A DNA stretch of 64,000 nucleotides, taken from [Eubacterium] infirmum. Lineage in GTDB: Bacteria; Bacillota; Clostridia; Peptostreptococcales; Anaerovoracaceae. Position 1 is the stretch's first letter; the number at the start of each line of letters is the position of its first letter. The position numbers and the translations under genes were made by a program. Shown here in pieces: positions 28,373 through 37,203 of this stretch. The notes under the pieces are model-generated. The model was not told the origin of the DNA. It saw nothing but the letters and a program-made list of their open reading frames with translations, and did not search any database. The DNA lies in contig UGGN01000001.1 in the NCBI GenBank assembly GCA_900450455.1, positions 1,473,029-1,537,028 on the forward strand, in the 5' to 3' direction.

Positions 28373-29406
28373 ATCTTCACACCTTCATCCGATTTTGATA
28401 TGGTTCCAAGAACATAGGCATCTTCTCCGTGTTCTTTTAAGATAGAGATGCTTCTGTCAGCGTCTTCTTTTGATACTATAATCGTCATGCCGACGCCCAT
28501 ATTGAATGTATTGAACATGTCACGCTCAGGAATATTTCCTTCCTTTGCAATTAAATCAAAGATAGGAAGCACTCTTATGTCTTCTCTCTTAATTACTGCA
28601 CCAAGTCCATCCGGAAGACTTCTAGGGATATTCTCATAGAATCCACCGCCTGTTATGTGTGCAATTGACTTAGCCTTTATTTCCTTGAGAAGTGCAAGAA
28701 CCGGCTTGACATAGATCTTCGTTGGTGTCAAAAGCACCTCGCCTATGGATCTGCCGCCTAGTTCAACAACAGGCTTTGATATATCCGAGCTTTCCACATC
28801 AAAGACCTTTCTCACAAGAGAAAATCCGTTTGAATGAACGCCTGATGAAGGAAGTGCTATCAATACGTCCCCTTCCTTAACATTGTTCTTATCTAAAACA
28901 TTCTTCTTATCTACGACACCTACTGCAAATCCGGCCAGGTCATACTCGTCCACAGGATAAAATCCCGGCATCTCTGCTGTTTCTCCGCCAACGAGAGCTG
29001 ACTCTGACTGTACGCAGCCCTCAGCCACGCCCTTAACTATCATAGCAATCTTCTCAGGATTGTTCTTTCCACAAGCTATATAATCGAGGAAGCAAAGAGG
29101 CTTTGCGCCAACACATATAATATCGTTTACGCACATAGCAACGCAGTCGATTCCTACTGTATCATGCTTATCCAGAAGAAATGCCATCTTCAGCTTTGTT
29201 CCGACTCCATCGGTTCCGCTAACCAAAACAGGCTTTTCCATTCCTTTTGTATCCAGTTCTATCAGTCCGCCGAATCCGCCTACATCAGATGTATTGCCGA
29301 ATACCATGGTTTTAGCTATATGCTGTTTCATCAGTTCAACAGAGCGATATCCTGCAGTTATATCTACTCCGGCTTCCTTGTAGCTATTGCTGAAACTCTT
29401 TGACAT
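28366..29406 (-). CDS. purM: Phosphoribosylformylglycinamidine cyclo-ligase
   Basis: AIR synthase of about 346 residues with [42 protein letters not shown] and [13 protein letters not shown]. The ATG at 29406 has AGGAG eight bases upstream; an upstream in-frame GTG (29415) lies within that ribosome-site region and is less likely. Confidence 0.96.
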   Translation of the reverse strand: MSKSFSNSYKEAGVDITAGYRSVELMKQHIAKTMVFGNTSDVGGFGGLIELDTKGMEKPVLVSGTDGVGTKLKMAFLLDKHDTVGIDCVAMCVNDIICVGAKPLCFLDYIACGKNNPEKIAMIVKGVAEGCVQSESALVGGETAEMPGFYPVDEYDLAGFAVGVVDKKNVLDKNNVKEGDVLIALPSSGVHSNGFSLVRKVFDVESSDISKPVVELGGRSIGEVLLTPTKIYVKPVLALLKEIKAKSIAHITGGGFYENIPRSLPDGLGAVIKREDIRVLPIFDLIAKEGNIPERDMFNTFNMGVGMTIIVSKEDADRSISILKEHGEDAYVLGTISKSDEGVKIC

Positions 29407-29430
29407 ATCACACACTCCTATTGTTTGATT

Positions 29431-30870
29431 CTAAATATGCTCTTCATTATCGCTTACATGCTTCTCAAAAATAAACTTTTCATCTCCATCCGGAGTCTTT
29501 GTCGGATATTCTCCGTTGAAACAGCTATAACAGTAACCGGTGTTCTTCTGGCTTCCTATCAGCATGTTAAGGTGATTAACATCTAGATATCCAACGCTTT
29601 CAGCTCCAACTACCGATGCAATCTCATTTAAACTGTGCTGACATGCGATAAGATTATCCTTAGAACTAATATCCGTTCCGTAGTAGCATGGATCAGTGAA
29701 TGGTGGTGCAGATGATCTCACATGTATTTCCTTTGCCCCGGCCTCACGAAGAAGTCCTATGATTCTAGCTATGGTAGTTCCTCTTACGATGGAATCATCT
29801 ACTAAGACAACTCTCTTTCCATCAACTGTATCCTTGACTACATTTAGCTTTATTCTAACCTTATCCTCACGGTTCTTTTGACCAGGAGCAATAAATGTTC
29901 TTCCTATGTATTTGTTTTTTATGAAGCCTATTCCATATGGAATTCCGGACTGTTGTGCATATCCAATAGCTGCATCTAATCCTGAATCAGGAACGCCTAT
30001 TACGACATCAGCTTGAACCGGATGTTCCATTGCAAGACATGCTCCTGCACGCTTACGAGCTTCATGAACGCTAACACCTTCTATTACTGAATCCGGTCTA
30101 GCGAAATATATGTATTCAAAAATGCATATTTTATGTGGTTGTTTGTTGCAGTGATCTTTGATTGATCTTATGCCGTCTTTATCAAAGATTACTATTTCAC
30201 CGGGCTCTATATCTCTAATATATTCTGCATTTACTGTGTTTAGTGCACATGTTTCTGATGCAACTACATATGAGCCGTCACTTCTCTGTCCATAACAAAG
30301 CGGTCTAAATCCAAAAGGATCGCGGACGGCGATTAGCTTGCTTGCAGACATGACAATTAAGGAGTAGGCACCCTGTAGCTTATCCATTGTTCTGTCTATT
30401 GCAGTCTCAATGGAATCACAAGAAATTCTCTCCTTCGTTATTAGATATGCAATTACTTCTGTATCTGCTGTAGTGTGGAATATGGAACCCTGTGTTTCCA
30501 GTTCCTTACGCAGTTCAAAAGAGTTCACAAGGTTTCCGTTGTGAGCAAGAGCCATACATCCCTTGTGGTGATTTATAACTATAGGTTGAGAGTTAAGTCT
30601 CTCGTTTCCTCCTGTAGTACCATAGCGCACGTGTCCGACTGACATATTTCCTTCGCCTAGGTCCTCAAGAATGCTCTGTGTGAATACATCGTTTACAAGA
30701 CCGCTATCCTTATATGTCTTTAGGATACCGTCATCATTAACTACTATTCCGCAATTTTCCTGACCTCTGTGCTGAAGAGCAAAAAGTCCGTAATATGTAG
30801 TCTTGGCAAGATCACTTTTTTCAGGTGAATATACTCCAAAAAGCCCACATTCTTCCCTTAGTCCGCTCAT
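29431..30870 (-). CDS. purF: Amidophosphoribosyltransferase
   Basis: The 479-residue protein has the N-terminal nucleophile cysteine at position 8 (REECGLFGVY), implying removal of a seven-residue propeptide as in Bacillus PurF. It has glutaminase motifs (GHVRYGTTGGN, LAHNGNLVN) and the PRPP loop VVLVDDSIVRGTT. Cysteines near the C-terminus (TGYCYSC) could ligate an Fe-S cluster. It commits PRPP to purine synthesis. ATG overlaps the purE stop (TAATG). Confidence 0.96.
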   Translation of the reverse strand: MSGLREECGLFGVYSPEKSDLAKTTYYGLFALQHRGQENCGIVVNDDGILKTYKDSGLVNDVFTQSILEDLGEGNMSVGHVRYGTTGGNERLNSQPIVINHHKGCMALAHNGNLVNSFELRKELETQGSIFHTTADTEVIAYLITKERISCDSIETAIDRTMDKLQGAYSLIVMSASKLIAVRDPFGFRPLCYGQRSDGSYVVASETCALNTVNAEYIRDIEPGEIVIFDKDGIRSIKDHCNKQPHKICIFEYIYFARPDSVIEGVSVHEARKRAGACLAMEHPVQADVVIGVPDSGLDAAIGYAQQSGIPYGIGFIKNKYIGRTFIAPGQKNREDKVRIKLNVVKDTVDGKRVVLVDDSIVRGTTIARIIGLLREAGAKEIHVRSSAPPFTDPCYYGTDISSKDNLIACQHSLNEIASVVGAESVGYLDVNHLNMLIGSQKNTGYCYSCFNGEYPTKTPDGDEKFIFEKHVSDNEEHI

Positions 30871-31368
30871 TTATCTTCCTCCGAATTTAGCTTCAATAGC
30901 AGCATTTTTCTTAAGTACCTTTTCCTTGTCCTCTCCCCTCTTGCGAATGAGCATCTTGCTAAGATTTTCATCGCTTAAAGCAAGAATTTCTATAGCTAGC
31001 AGAGCTGCATTTTTAGATCCGTCTATTGCCACTGTTGCAACCGGAATTCCACTAGGCATCTGAACTGTGGAAAAAAGCGCGTCTATTCCATCAAGAGTAC
31101 CTGATTTTACAGGGATTCCTATTACCGGAAGTGTCGTATTTGCGGCAATTGCTCCGGCAAGGTGAGCTGCCTTCCCTGCAGCTGCAATTACCACTCCGAA
31201 ATCGTTGTCAATTGCATTCTTTGTAAAGTCATGAACAACCTCGGGTGTTCTATGAGCTGACCAAACGTGAACCTCAAAAGGTACACTAAACTCATTTAGC
31301 GTTGAAATCGCTAATTCGACTACCGGCAAATCACTATCAGAACCCATTATTACTGCTACTTTTTTCAT
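30871..31368 (-). CDS. purE: 5-(carboxyamino)imidazole ribonucleotide mutase / AIR carboxylase
   Basis: About 165 residues with VAVIMGSDSDLPV, the catalytic SAHRTPE motif, a GKAAHLAGAIA loop and VQMPSGIPVATVAI. The start at 31368 follows GAGGTGG by five bases; an in-frame ATG at 31386 lies upstream of that site and is rejected. No purK is next to it, so whether it acts as class I mutase or class II carboxylase is open. Confidence 0.93.
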   Translation of the reverse strand: MKKVAVIMGSDSDLPVVELAISTLNEFSVPFEVHVWSAHRTPEVVHDFTKNAIDNDFGVVIAAAGKAAHLAGAIAANTTLPVIGIPVKSGTLDGIDALFSTVQMPSGIPVATVAIDGSKNAALLAIEILALSDENLSKMLIRKRGEDKEKVLKKNAAIEAKFGGR

Positions 31369-31414
31369 AAAAACCACCTCATGCATAAAATATCAAATTC
31401 ATTTTCATAATTAA

Positions 31415-31551
31415 AATTTAGCACAATAAAAATGAGGCTTCAATATTCGTTCAGATAATATGAAGTTTTTTCTTATATTTTTCAACTTTTTAGCCATAAA
31501 ATACGCAAATACACGAACATTAGTATGAAAATTGTTATGTTATATTCGTTT
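31415..31551 (-). promoter_or_regulatory. Purine operon promoter with PurBox-like motifs
   Basis: A minus-strand promoter is visible: TTGAAG at 31438-31443, a 17-base spacer, and TAAATT at 31415-31420 with TG upstream. Motifs resembling the PurR box core CGAA(C/T)AT occur at 31440-31450 and 31541-31550 on the minus strand and, inverted, at 31514-31521 (CGAACATT on the plus strand). Inverted box pairs are the Bacillus PurR arrangement. The leader is too short for a purine riboswitch. Confidence 0.4.
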
Positions 31552-31569
31552 TTGATAAATATATCTAAG

Positions 31570-32010
31570 CTAGACCATGCTTCCTTTGCTATCTAGATAG
31601 CTCTGCATTATGATAACAGCTGCCTGCTTGTCCACGTATTTCTTTCTGTCCTCGCGTCTCACATTTCCGGCAATCAAAACATTTTCGGCAAGTTTTGTTG
31701 TAAATCTTTCATCCTGCCAAACAATTTCTACATCAGCAAGAGCACTGCTTCTCATCTTATTTTCCAGCTTTGTACGAAACTCTCTAACCTTCTCAGTCTG
31801 AACGCTATCAGTTCCATTTAGATTTAGAGGAAGTCCTATTACAACTGTGTCACAATTGTATTCTTTTATAAGCTCAACTACCTTTCCAGTATCCTTCTTT
31901 ATCCCTATTCGTTCTATTGTCATAAGACCCTGACCAGTAATTCCAAGTTCGTCACTTAGGGCAATTCCGATGGTCTTATCTCCTACGTCAAGTGCAATCT
32001 TTCTTCTCAT
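31570..32010 (-). CDS. ruvX: Putative pre-16S rRNA nuclease / Holliday junction resolvase (YqgF/RuvX)
   Basis: A 146-residue RNase H-fold protein: ALDVGDKTIGIALSD at the N-terminus, VVIGLPLNLNG in the middle, and the DERFTT and DKQAAVIIMQSYL acidic sites. YqgF proteins process the 5' end of 16S rRNA precursor. It follows ireB, the usual alaS-ireB-ruvX order. AGGAG precedes the ATG. Confidence 0.92.
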   Translation of the reverse strand: MRRKIALDVGDKTIGIALSDELGITGQGLMTIERIGIKKDTGKVVELIKEYNCDTVVIGLPLNLNGTDSVQTEKVREFRTKLENKMRSSALADVEIVWQDERFTTKLAENVLIAGNVRREDRKKYVDKQAAVIIMQSYLDSKGSMV

Positions 32011-32035
32011 TCATTTTCTCCTGAATCTCATATTA

Positions 32036-32064
32036 AAAAAATACGGCGGGACAAAACCCGCCGC
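32036..32064 (-). terminator. Terminator after ireB
   Basis: Minus strand: GGCGGG with CCCGCC around a TTTTGT loop, followed by a run of seven T residues interrupted only by TA at its start. It sits between ireB and ruvX, so read-through or a separate promoter must supply ruvX. Confidence 0.75.
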
Positions 32065-32071
32065 TGCATTC

Positions 32072-32320
32072 TTACTTGTTTAGATACTCTTTTAGGATTT
32101 CTTCAACCAAATCGTCTCTATCGATACGGCTTATCATCATACGAGCATTATTATAACTGGTTATATATGAAGGATCACCAGAAAGTATGTAACCGACCAT
32201 CTGATCGATTCCGTTATATCCTCTTTCTTCTAATGCTTCATAGACATCTTTCAAAACTTCCTTGGTAGTTTTTTCCTGCGCCTTGTTTGTATCAAACATT
32301 ATAGTCTTTCTTTCCATCAT
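32072..32320 (-). CDS. ireB: IreB family regulatory phosphoprotein
   Basis: The protein is about 82 residues and shows the conserved DUF965 pattern: VLKDVYEALEERGYN, GYILSGDPSYITSYNNAR and a C-terminal EEILKEYL. In enterococci IreB is phosphorylated by the Ser/Thr kinase IreK and affects cephalosporin resistance. Two adjacent ATGs (32320 and 32317) follow AGGAGG; the second has the better spacing. Confidence 0.9.
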   Translation of the reverse strand: MMERKTIMFDTNKAQEKTTKEVLKDVYEALEERGYNGIDQMVGYILSGDPSYITSYNNARMMISRIDRDDLVEEILKEYLNK

Positions 32321-32358
32321 GTGCCCTCCTATACTCCAATATCGTCATATTTATTATA

Positions 32359-34980
32359 CTACTTGAATAAATTTTCTGCAAGCGCGAAAGCATCGTCAAG
32401 CTTTGATATATCCTTTGCTCCGGCCTGAGCCATATTAGCTTTACCACCTCCGCCACCGCCACAAGCAGCTGCAACTTCCTTGACAATTTTACCGGCATGG
32501 AATCCGGCATCTACGAGATCATCGCTTAGAGAAACCAAAATTGCGGCCTTATCGCCGTCAACAGCAGCAAATACCATAGCTACATTATTTGATTCCTTCT
32601 TAATATCATCTGCCAGTGTTCTAAGCTCTCCTGCATCCATAGAATCAAACTTCTTTGTGATTATCTTAATTCCATTTACTTCCTTTGCTTCTGCAAGAAG
32701 CGATGTTGCTGCATTTCCCAGCTGTGCCTTCTTAAACTCTGTAAGCTCATGTTTAAGGTTCTTTAGCTCTTCTGACAGTGAAACTATTTTGTTTTTGAGC
32801 TGATCCTTATTGCATTTTAGCTCTGCTGCGCAGTTCTCAATTAGCTCGGTTTGTTTGTTTGTAAGCTCGTAGATTGCTCCTGCACTTACAGCCTCAATTC
32901 TTCTAACACCTGAAGCTACGCCCGATTCTGAAATCACCTTAAAACAACCGATTTCTCCGGTGTTATGTACATGTGTACCCCCGCAGAGCTCAATGCTGAA
33001 AGCTCCACAGCTCACCATACGAACTGTGTCACCATATTTTTCACCGAAGAGCGCCATAGCACCCTTACTCTTAGCTGTTTCGATATCAGTCTCCAAGGTA
33101 TTAACATCATCAAATCTATTGATTTCATCGTTTACAATTTTCTCAACTTCCTTAAGTTGTTCCTTTGTTAATGCCTCAAAGTGAGTGAAGTCAAATCTAA
33201 GGCTGTTCTCGTTTACGAATGAACCTGCCTGTTGGATGTGATCTCCTATAACCAGGCGGAGCGCCTTGTGTAGCAAGTGAGTAGCTGTATGGTTTCTTGC
33301 AATTAGGTTTCTTCTCACCCTATCAACACAACATGAAACTATATCTCCTACGGAAAGCTTGCCCTCAAGAATTTCTATCTCGTGGCAAAATGCTCCGTTC
33401 TGCTTGTTAACAGCCTTCACATTAGCCTTTAAGCCATTTGATTCAATTACACCGGTATCGTAAATCTGTCCGCCACCTTCGGCGTAAAAAGGTGTCTGAT
33501 CAAGGTAGATTCTGACAGTATCACCCTGCACCGCTGAATTAACCATAGCGCCGGACTTAAGTATAGCCAGAACTTTAGAATCGCTTGTCATAGCGCTATA
33601 TCCTACAAATTTTGTCTCAGGAACATCTACTGCCGTTACAGCTTCTTTCCAGCCTTCTTCATCCTCAGACTTACGTCCGGCTCTTGCCTGTTCCTTCTGT
33701 TTTTCCATATTATCCTTGAAACCCTCCTTGTCAGCTGTGAAGCCGTTTTCTAAAAGGATTTCTTCAGTCAGCTCCGGTGGAAAACCGTATGTATCATAGA
33801 GCTTGAACATTTTCTCTCCGTCGAGTACGGTTTTACCCATCTGCTTCATCTCATCAACATAGCCCTGGATAATATCAATACCTTGCTGTATTGTAGAAGC
33901 GAACTTCTCCTCCTCAACAGCTATAATCTTCTTAATGAACTGCTGCTTTTCGACTAGTTCAGGATAAGCTTCTCCCGAAACATCAACAACTCTATCAGCT
34001 AAATCTGAAAGGAATCTTCCTTTGATACCTATCAAGTTACCATGTCTTGCTGCTCTTCTTATAAGTCTTCTAAGAACATATCCGCGTCCTTCATTTGATG
34101 GAATGATGCCATCAGCAATCATAAATACCATCGAGCGAATATGGTCCGTGATAATTCTAACCGATATATCTGTTTTCTCAGTACCCTCGTCCTCATATTT
34201 GATTCCTGAAAGTTCAAGAACTCCCTGAAGTATGTACTTAATAGTGTCTATGTCAAAGATGGATGTAACGCCCTGCATTATACATGCAATTCTCTCAAGC
34301 CCCATTCCTGTATCAATGTTTGGATGCTCAAGATTGCTGTAACTTCCGTCCTCTTCCTTGGAAAACTGTGTAAACACGTGGTTCCAGAACTCAACGTATC
34401 TGTCGCAATCGCAACCCGGTTTGCAATCTTCTCTACCACAACCATATTCTTCACCTCTGTCAAAATAGATTTCAGAACATGGTCCACATGGACCCAGACC
34501 TATTTCCCAGAAGTTGTCCTCCTTGCCGAGTCTTACAATTCTCTCAGCAGGCATTCCAAGCTTTTCCCAAATTTTCTCGGCTTCTATATCATCCTCATAT
34601 ACAGTTGCCCAAAGCTTATCTGTTGGAAGCTCTAAAACCTTAGTTATGAACTCCCATCCCCATGTAAGCGACTGCTCCTTGAAGTAGTCACCAAATGAGA
34701 AGTTACCAAGCATCTCAAAAAATGTACCGTGTCTTGATGTGATACCGACATTTTCGATATCACCTGTTCTTATACACTTCTGACATGTAGTCATCCTCTT
34801 AGCCGGCGGAGTATCAAGCCCCGCAAAATATCTCTTCAGGGGTGCCATACCTGAATTTATAATAAGCAATGATTTATCGTTTTGGGGAACCAGTGAAGCA
34901 CTCTTTGCTGCATAGTGTCCCTTACTTACATAAAAATCCCTAAAAGATTTTCTAATATCGTTGAGTCCTTTTTTCTGCAA
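32359..34980 (-). CDS. alaS: Alanyl-tRNA synthetase
   Basis: The 873-residue synthetase has an N-terminal class II core (GMAPLKRYFAG, GTFFEMLGNFSFGDYFK). The editing domain has HTATHLLH and CGGTH, and a glycine-rich C-terminal DHHA1 domain (CGGGGGGKANMAQAG) follows. The start is TTG at 34980, supported by AGGAGG eight bases upstream. A 12-base direct repeat lies just upstream, at the end of the preceding gene. Confidence 0.97.
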   Translation of the reverse strand: MQKKGLNDIRKSFRDFYVSKGHYAAKSASLVPQNDKSLLIINSGMAPLKRYFAGLDTPPAKRMTTCQKCIRTGDIENVGITSRHGTFFEMLGNFSFGDYFKEQSLTWGWEFITKVLELPTDKLWATVYEDDIEAEKIWEKLGMPAERIVRLGKEDNFWEIGLGPCGPCSEIYFDRGEEYGCGREDCKPGCDCDRYVEFWNHVFTQFSKEEDGSYSNLEHPNIDTGMGLERIACIMQGVTSIFDIDTIKYILQGVLELSGIKYEDEGTEKTDISVRIITDHIRSMVFMIADGIIPSNEGRGYVLRRLIRRAARHGNLIGIKGRFLSDLADRVVDVSGEAYPELVEKQQFIKKIIAVEEEKFASTIQQGIDIIQGYVDEMKQMGKTVLDGEKMFKLYDTYGFPPELTEEILLENGFTADKEGFKDNMEKQKEQARAGRKSEDEEGWKEAVTAVDVPETKFVGYSAMTSDSKVLAILKSGAMVNSAVQGDTVRIYLDQTPFYAEGGGQIYDTGVIESNGLKANVKAVNKQNGAFCHEIEILEGKLSVGDIVSCCVDRVRRNLIARNHTATHLLHKALRLVIGDHIQQAGSFVNENSLRFDFTHFEALTKEQLKEVEKIVNDEINRFDDVNTLETDIETAKSKGAMALFGEKYGDTVRMVSCGAFSIELCGGTHVHNTGEIGCFKVISESGVASGVRRIEAVSAGAIYELTNKQTELIENCAAELKCNKDQLKNKIVSLSEELKNLKHELTEFKKAQLGNAATSLLAEAKEVNGIKIITKKFDSMDAGELRTLADDIKKESNNVAMVFAAVDGDKAAILVSLSDDLVDAGFHAGKIVKEVAAACGGGGGGKANMAQAGAKDISKLDDAFALAENLFK

Positions 34981-35031
34981 GCTTAATTCCTCCTATTACA
35001 TTATCTTTAAAGTATATCACTTTTTTACATC

Positions 35032-35055
35032 TTAGTACACTGTTTAGTACACTGT
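35032..35055. repeat. Perfect 12-bp tandem duplication at the end of the phosphosugar mutase gene
   Basis: TTAGTACACTGT occurs twice back to back. On the coding strand the first copy contains the last codons and TAA; the second copy is a duplicate just after the stop. It looks like slippage. Confidence 0.8.
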
Positions 35056-36687
35056 AAAACCATTTATAAGTTTCTCTAATTTATTTGCTATTTTTAAATC
35101 TTTCGGCTCTAGGTACATGTAAAGCTTAATCTTCGGCTCTGTCCCGGAAGGTCTTATAATAAAAGTACTCTTTGATTCAGTTTTCATAATCAAAACATCA
35201 GCCTTCGGCATGCCCGTCTTATCTTTCAAAAAATCTATGCGTTCATCAAAGCGGGCAATCTCAGAAAGTTCATTTGTCCTAAAATAGTCCATTATATTTG
35301 CAATTCGCTTTTCACCTTCTATTCCCTCAAAAACAAAGTTTTCAATACGTTCTATGAGCCTTCCGTAGCTTGCGTTAATCTGATTTAGCCTTTCAAATAA
35401 ATCAATGCCTTCAGACTTATACTGAGCAGCCATACAAGCAATAAGCAAAGCCGTACTCACACCATCCTTATCACATATGAATGGAGATGCGAGAAATCCG
35501 TTGCTCTCTTCGTATCCAAAGAAATACTTATCTTCTTGATTTTCTTCCTTTAGACCAGCAATAATCTCTCCAATATACTTAAATCCGGTAAGAGTACGTA
35601 CTACTTCTATGTTGTTTTCAGCAGCAATTTTATCTATCAAAGGAGAAGACACTATGCTTCTAACACATATTGAATTTGCCTGTTTTTTCTTGAATCTGCA
35701 GAGGAAATCAAAGAGAAGTATCCCTATCTGATTTCCTGTAAGATTAACCTTCATTCCGTCGCTTACAAGTGCACATCCTATTCTATCGCAATCCGGATCT
35801 GTTGCAATAATTATATCCGCCTTACATTCGTCCAATGTCTCAAATGCCTCCGCATAGGCACTCATTTTTTCAGGATTTGGCGACTTACAAGTTGGAAAGT
35901 TGGCATCAGGGGTTTCCTGCGATTTAACTATGCTTATTTTATCGAATCCGCTATCAGCAAGTGCTTTACTCACAAATTTAAGACCTGTTCCGTTTAACGG
36001 CGTGTAGACGATATGTAAGTTTGATTTGGCTTCTTGACTTATTCCATTTGGTTCAAGCGAGTTCACCTTTGATAGAAAGTCATTCTTGATTTCATCATCA
36101 AGCATAATAACATTTGAATCATCTTCAGCTATCTCATCAAAATAATCAAAGCGTTTCTGCTCATTTAAAATTGAATCAAGCTCACTTCCAATTATCTGGT
36201 ATCCATGTTTTCCGTAAACTTTATATCCGTTATAAACCGCCGGATTATGACTTGCTGTTATCATGACTCCATAGTCACACGAAAGCTTGGTAATTGAATA
36301 AACCAATACAGGAACAGGCGTAAGCTCACAGAATAGATATGCCTTTATTCCCATTGCAGACATCAAAGCAGCTGTCTCACGCGCAAATCTCGATGAGTTC
36401 TTACGACTATCATAAGCGATAACAACAGATTTACTCTTACAATTTTTATTAATATGGCTAGCCAGTGCAAGGTTACTCCTGTGCAAAACATAAGTGTTCA
36501 GTCTGTTAGTACCTGCACCCAATATACCGCGCATTCCTGATGTACCAAAGTCGAGTTCCTTATAGAAACTTTCAATAATTTCATCTGAGTTATCTTTCAT
36601 CAAAGCAAGCTCAGACCTTAATTCCGCATCGCTCACGCAGTCAATCCATCTTTTATATTCGTTTAGAATATCAACTTGAATATCCAT
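35044..36687 (-). CDS. Phosphoglucomutase/phosphomannomutase
   Basis: An alpha-D-phosphohexomutase of about 547 residues. It has FGTSGMRGILG, the active-site serine loop MITASHNPAVYNGYKVYG, the metal loop IIATDPDCDRIG, the sugar-binding FGYEESNGFL and the phosphate-binding RPSGTEPKIKLY. It interconverts hexose-1- and hexose-6-phosphates; glucose is the likely substrate by family length (PgcA type). I chose ATG at 36687 because an ATG at 36699 lies against the upstream terminator and lacks a ribosome site. Confidence 0.9.
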   Translation of the reverse strand: MDIQVDILNEYKRWIDCVSDAELRSELALMKDNSDEIIESFYKELDFGTSGMRGILGAGTNRLNTYVLHRSNLALASHINKNCKSKSVVIAYDSRKNSSRFARETAALMSAMGIKAYLFCELTPVPVLVYSITKLSCDYGVMITASHNPAVYNGYKVYGKHGYQIIGSELDSILNEQKRFDYFDEIAEDDSNVIMLDDEIKNDFLSKVNSLEPNGISQEAKSNLHIVYTPLNGTGLKFVSKALADSGFDKISIVKSQETPDANFPTCKSPNPEKMSAYAEAFETLDECKADIIIATDPDCDRIGCALVSDGMKVNLTGNQIGILLFDFLCRFKKKQANSICVRSIVSSPLIDKIAAENNIEVVRTLTGFKYIGEIIAGLKEENQEDKYFFGYEESNGFLASPFICDKDGVSTALLIACMAAQYKSEGIDLFERLNQINASYGRLIERIENFVFEGIEGEKRIANIMDYFRTNELSEIARFDERIDFLKDKTGMPKADVLIMKTESKSTFIIRPSGTEPKIKLYMYLEPKDLKIANKLEKLINGFTVY

Positions 36688-36708
36688 TTCCCTACCCATA
36701 CAAAATTA

Positions 36709-36730
36709 CGGCAGTGCATCTGCACTGCCG
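36709..36730 (-). terminator. Terminator after nifU
   Basis: A perfect 10-bp stem (CGGCAGTGCA with TGCACTGCCG) and a 2-base spacer, followed on the minus strand by TAATTTTG. Confidence 0.6.
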
Positions 36731-36748
36731 CTAAATTATAGTAATATC

Positions 36749-37201
36749 TTATTCCTCTTCGATCTCGTGGTCATGTTCATCTTCATCAGCATTTGGATCA
36801 AATCCCTCTAGTCCAGCATATGTCTTATTATTCTTCTGTGCATAGTCATAGATTGCTGACTTAATAGCGTGGTCAGCGAGAACTGAACAGTGAATCTTAA
36901 CTGCCGGAAGACCACCAAGCTCATCAACTACGTCCTTATTTGTAATTTTCAGTGCTTCTTCTACTGTCTTACCGATAATCATCTGTGTTGCCATGCTTGA
37001 TGAAGCAATAGCACTTCCACATCCGAAAGTCTTGAATTTGCAGTCTGTAATTACATCGTTTTCATCAACTTTAATCTGCATCTGCATCATATCTCCACAT
37101 ACAGGGCTTCCATAAATACCCGTTCCTGATGGATTCTCAATTTCTCCAACGTTCTGTGGATTCATAAAGTTATTCATAACTGTATCATTATATAGTGCCA
37201 T
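36749..37201 (-). CDS. nifU: Fe-S cluster assembly scaffold (NifU/IscU N-terminal type)
   Basis: The protein is about 150 residues, with the three scaffold cysteines in SPVCGDMMQ, FGCGSAIASSS and IHCSVLA, and an acidic histidine-containing tail (EDEHDHEIEEE). It builds Fe-S clusters with sulfur from the cysteine desulfurase upstream. ATG at 37201 is two bases after the nifS stop with AGGAG in the nifS end; the longer in-frame ORF starting inside nifS is rejected. Confidence 0.93.
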   Translation of the reverse strand: MALYNDTVMNNFMNPQNVGEIENPSGTGIYGSPVCGDMMQMQIKVDENDVITDCKFKTFGCGSAIASSSMATQMIIGKTVEEALKITNKDVVDELGGLPAVKIHCSVLADHAIKSAIYDYAQKNNKTYAGLEGFDPNADEDEHDHEIEEE

Positions 37202-37203
37202 AA

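Noticed and set aside
31387..31569. Purine or PRPP riboswitch upstream of purE
   Set aside because: The predicted leader is about 40 bases and shows no aptamer-like sequence.
34981..35055. T-box riboswitch upstream of alaS
   Set aside because: The space before alaS is too short and lacks the T-box sequence.
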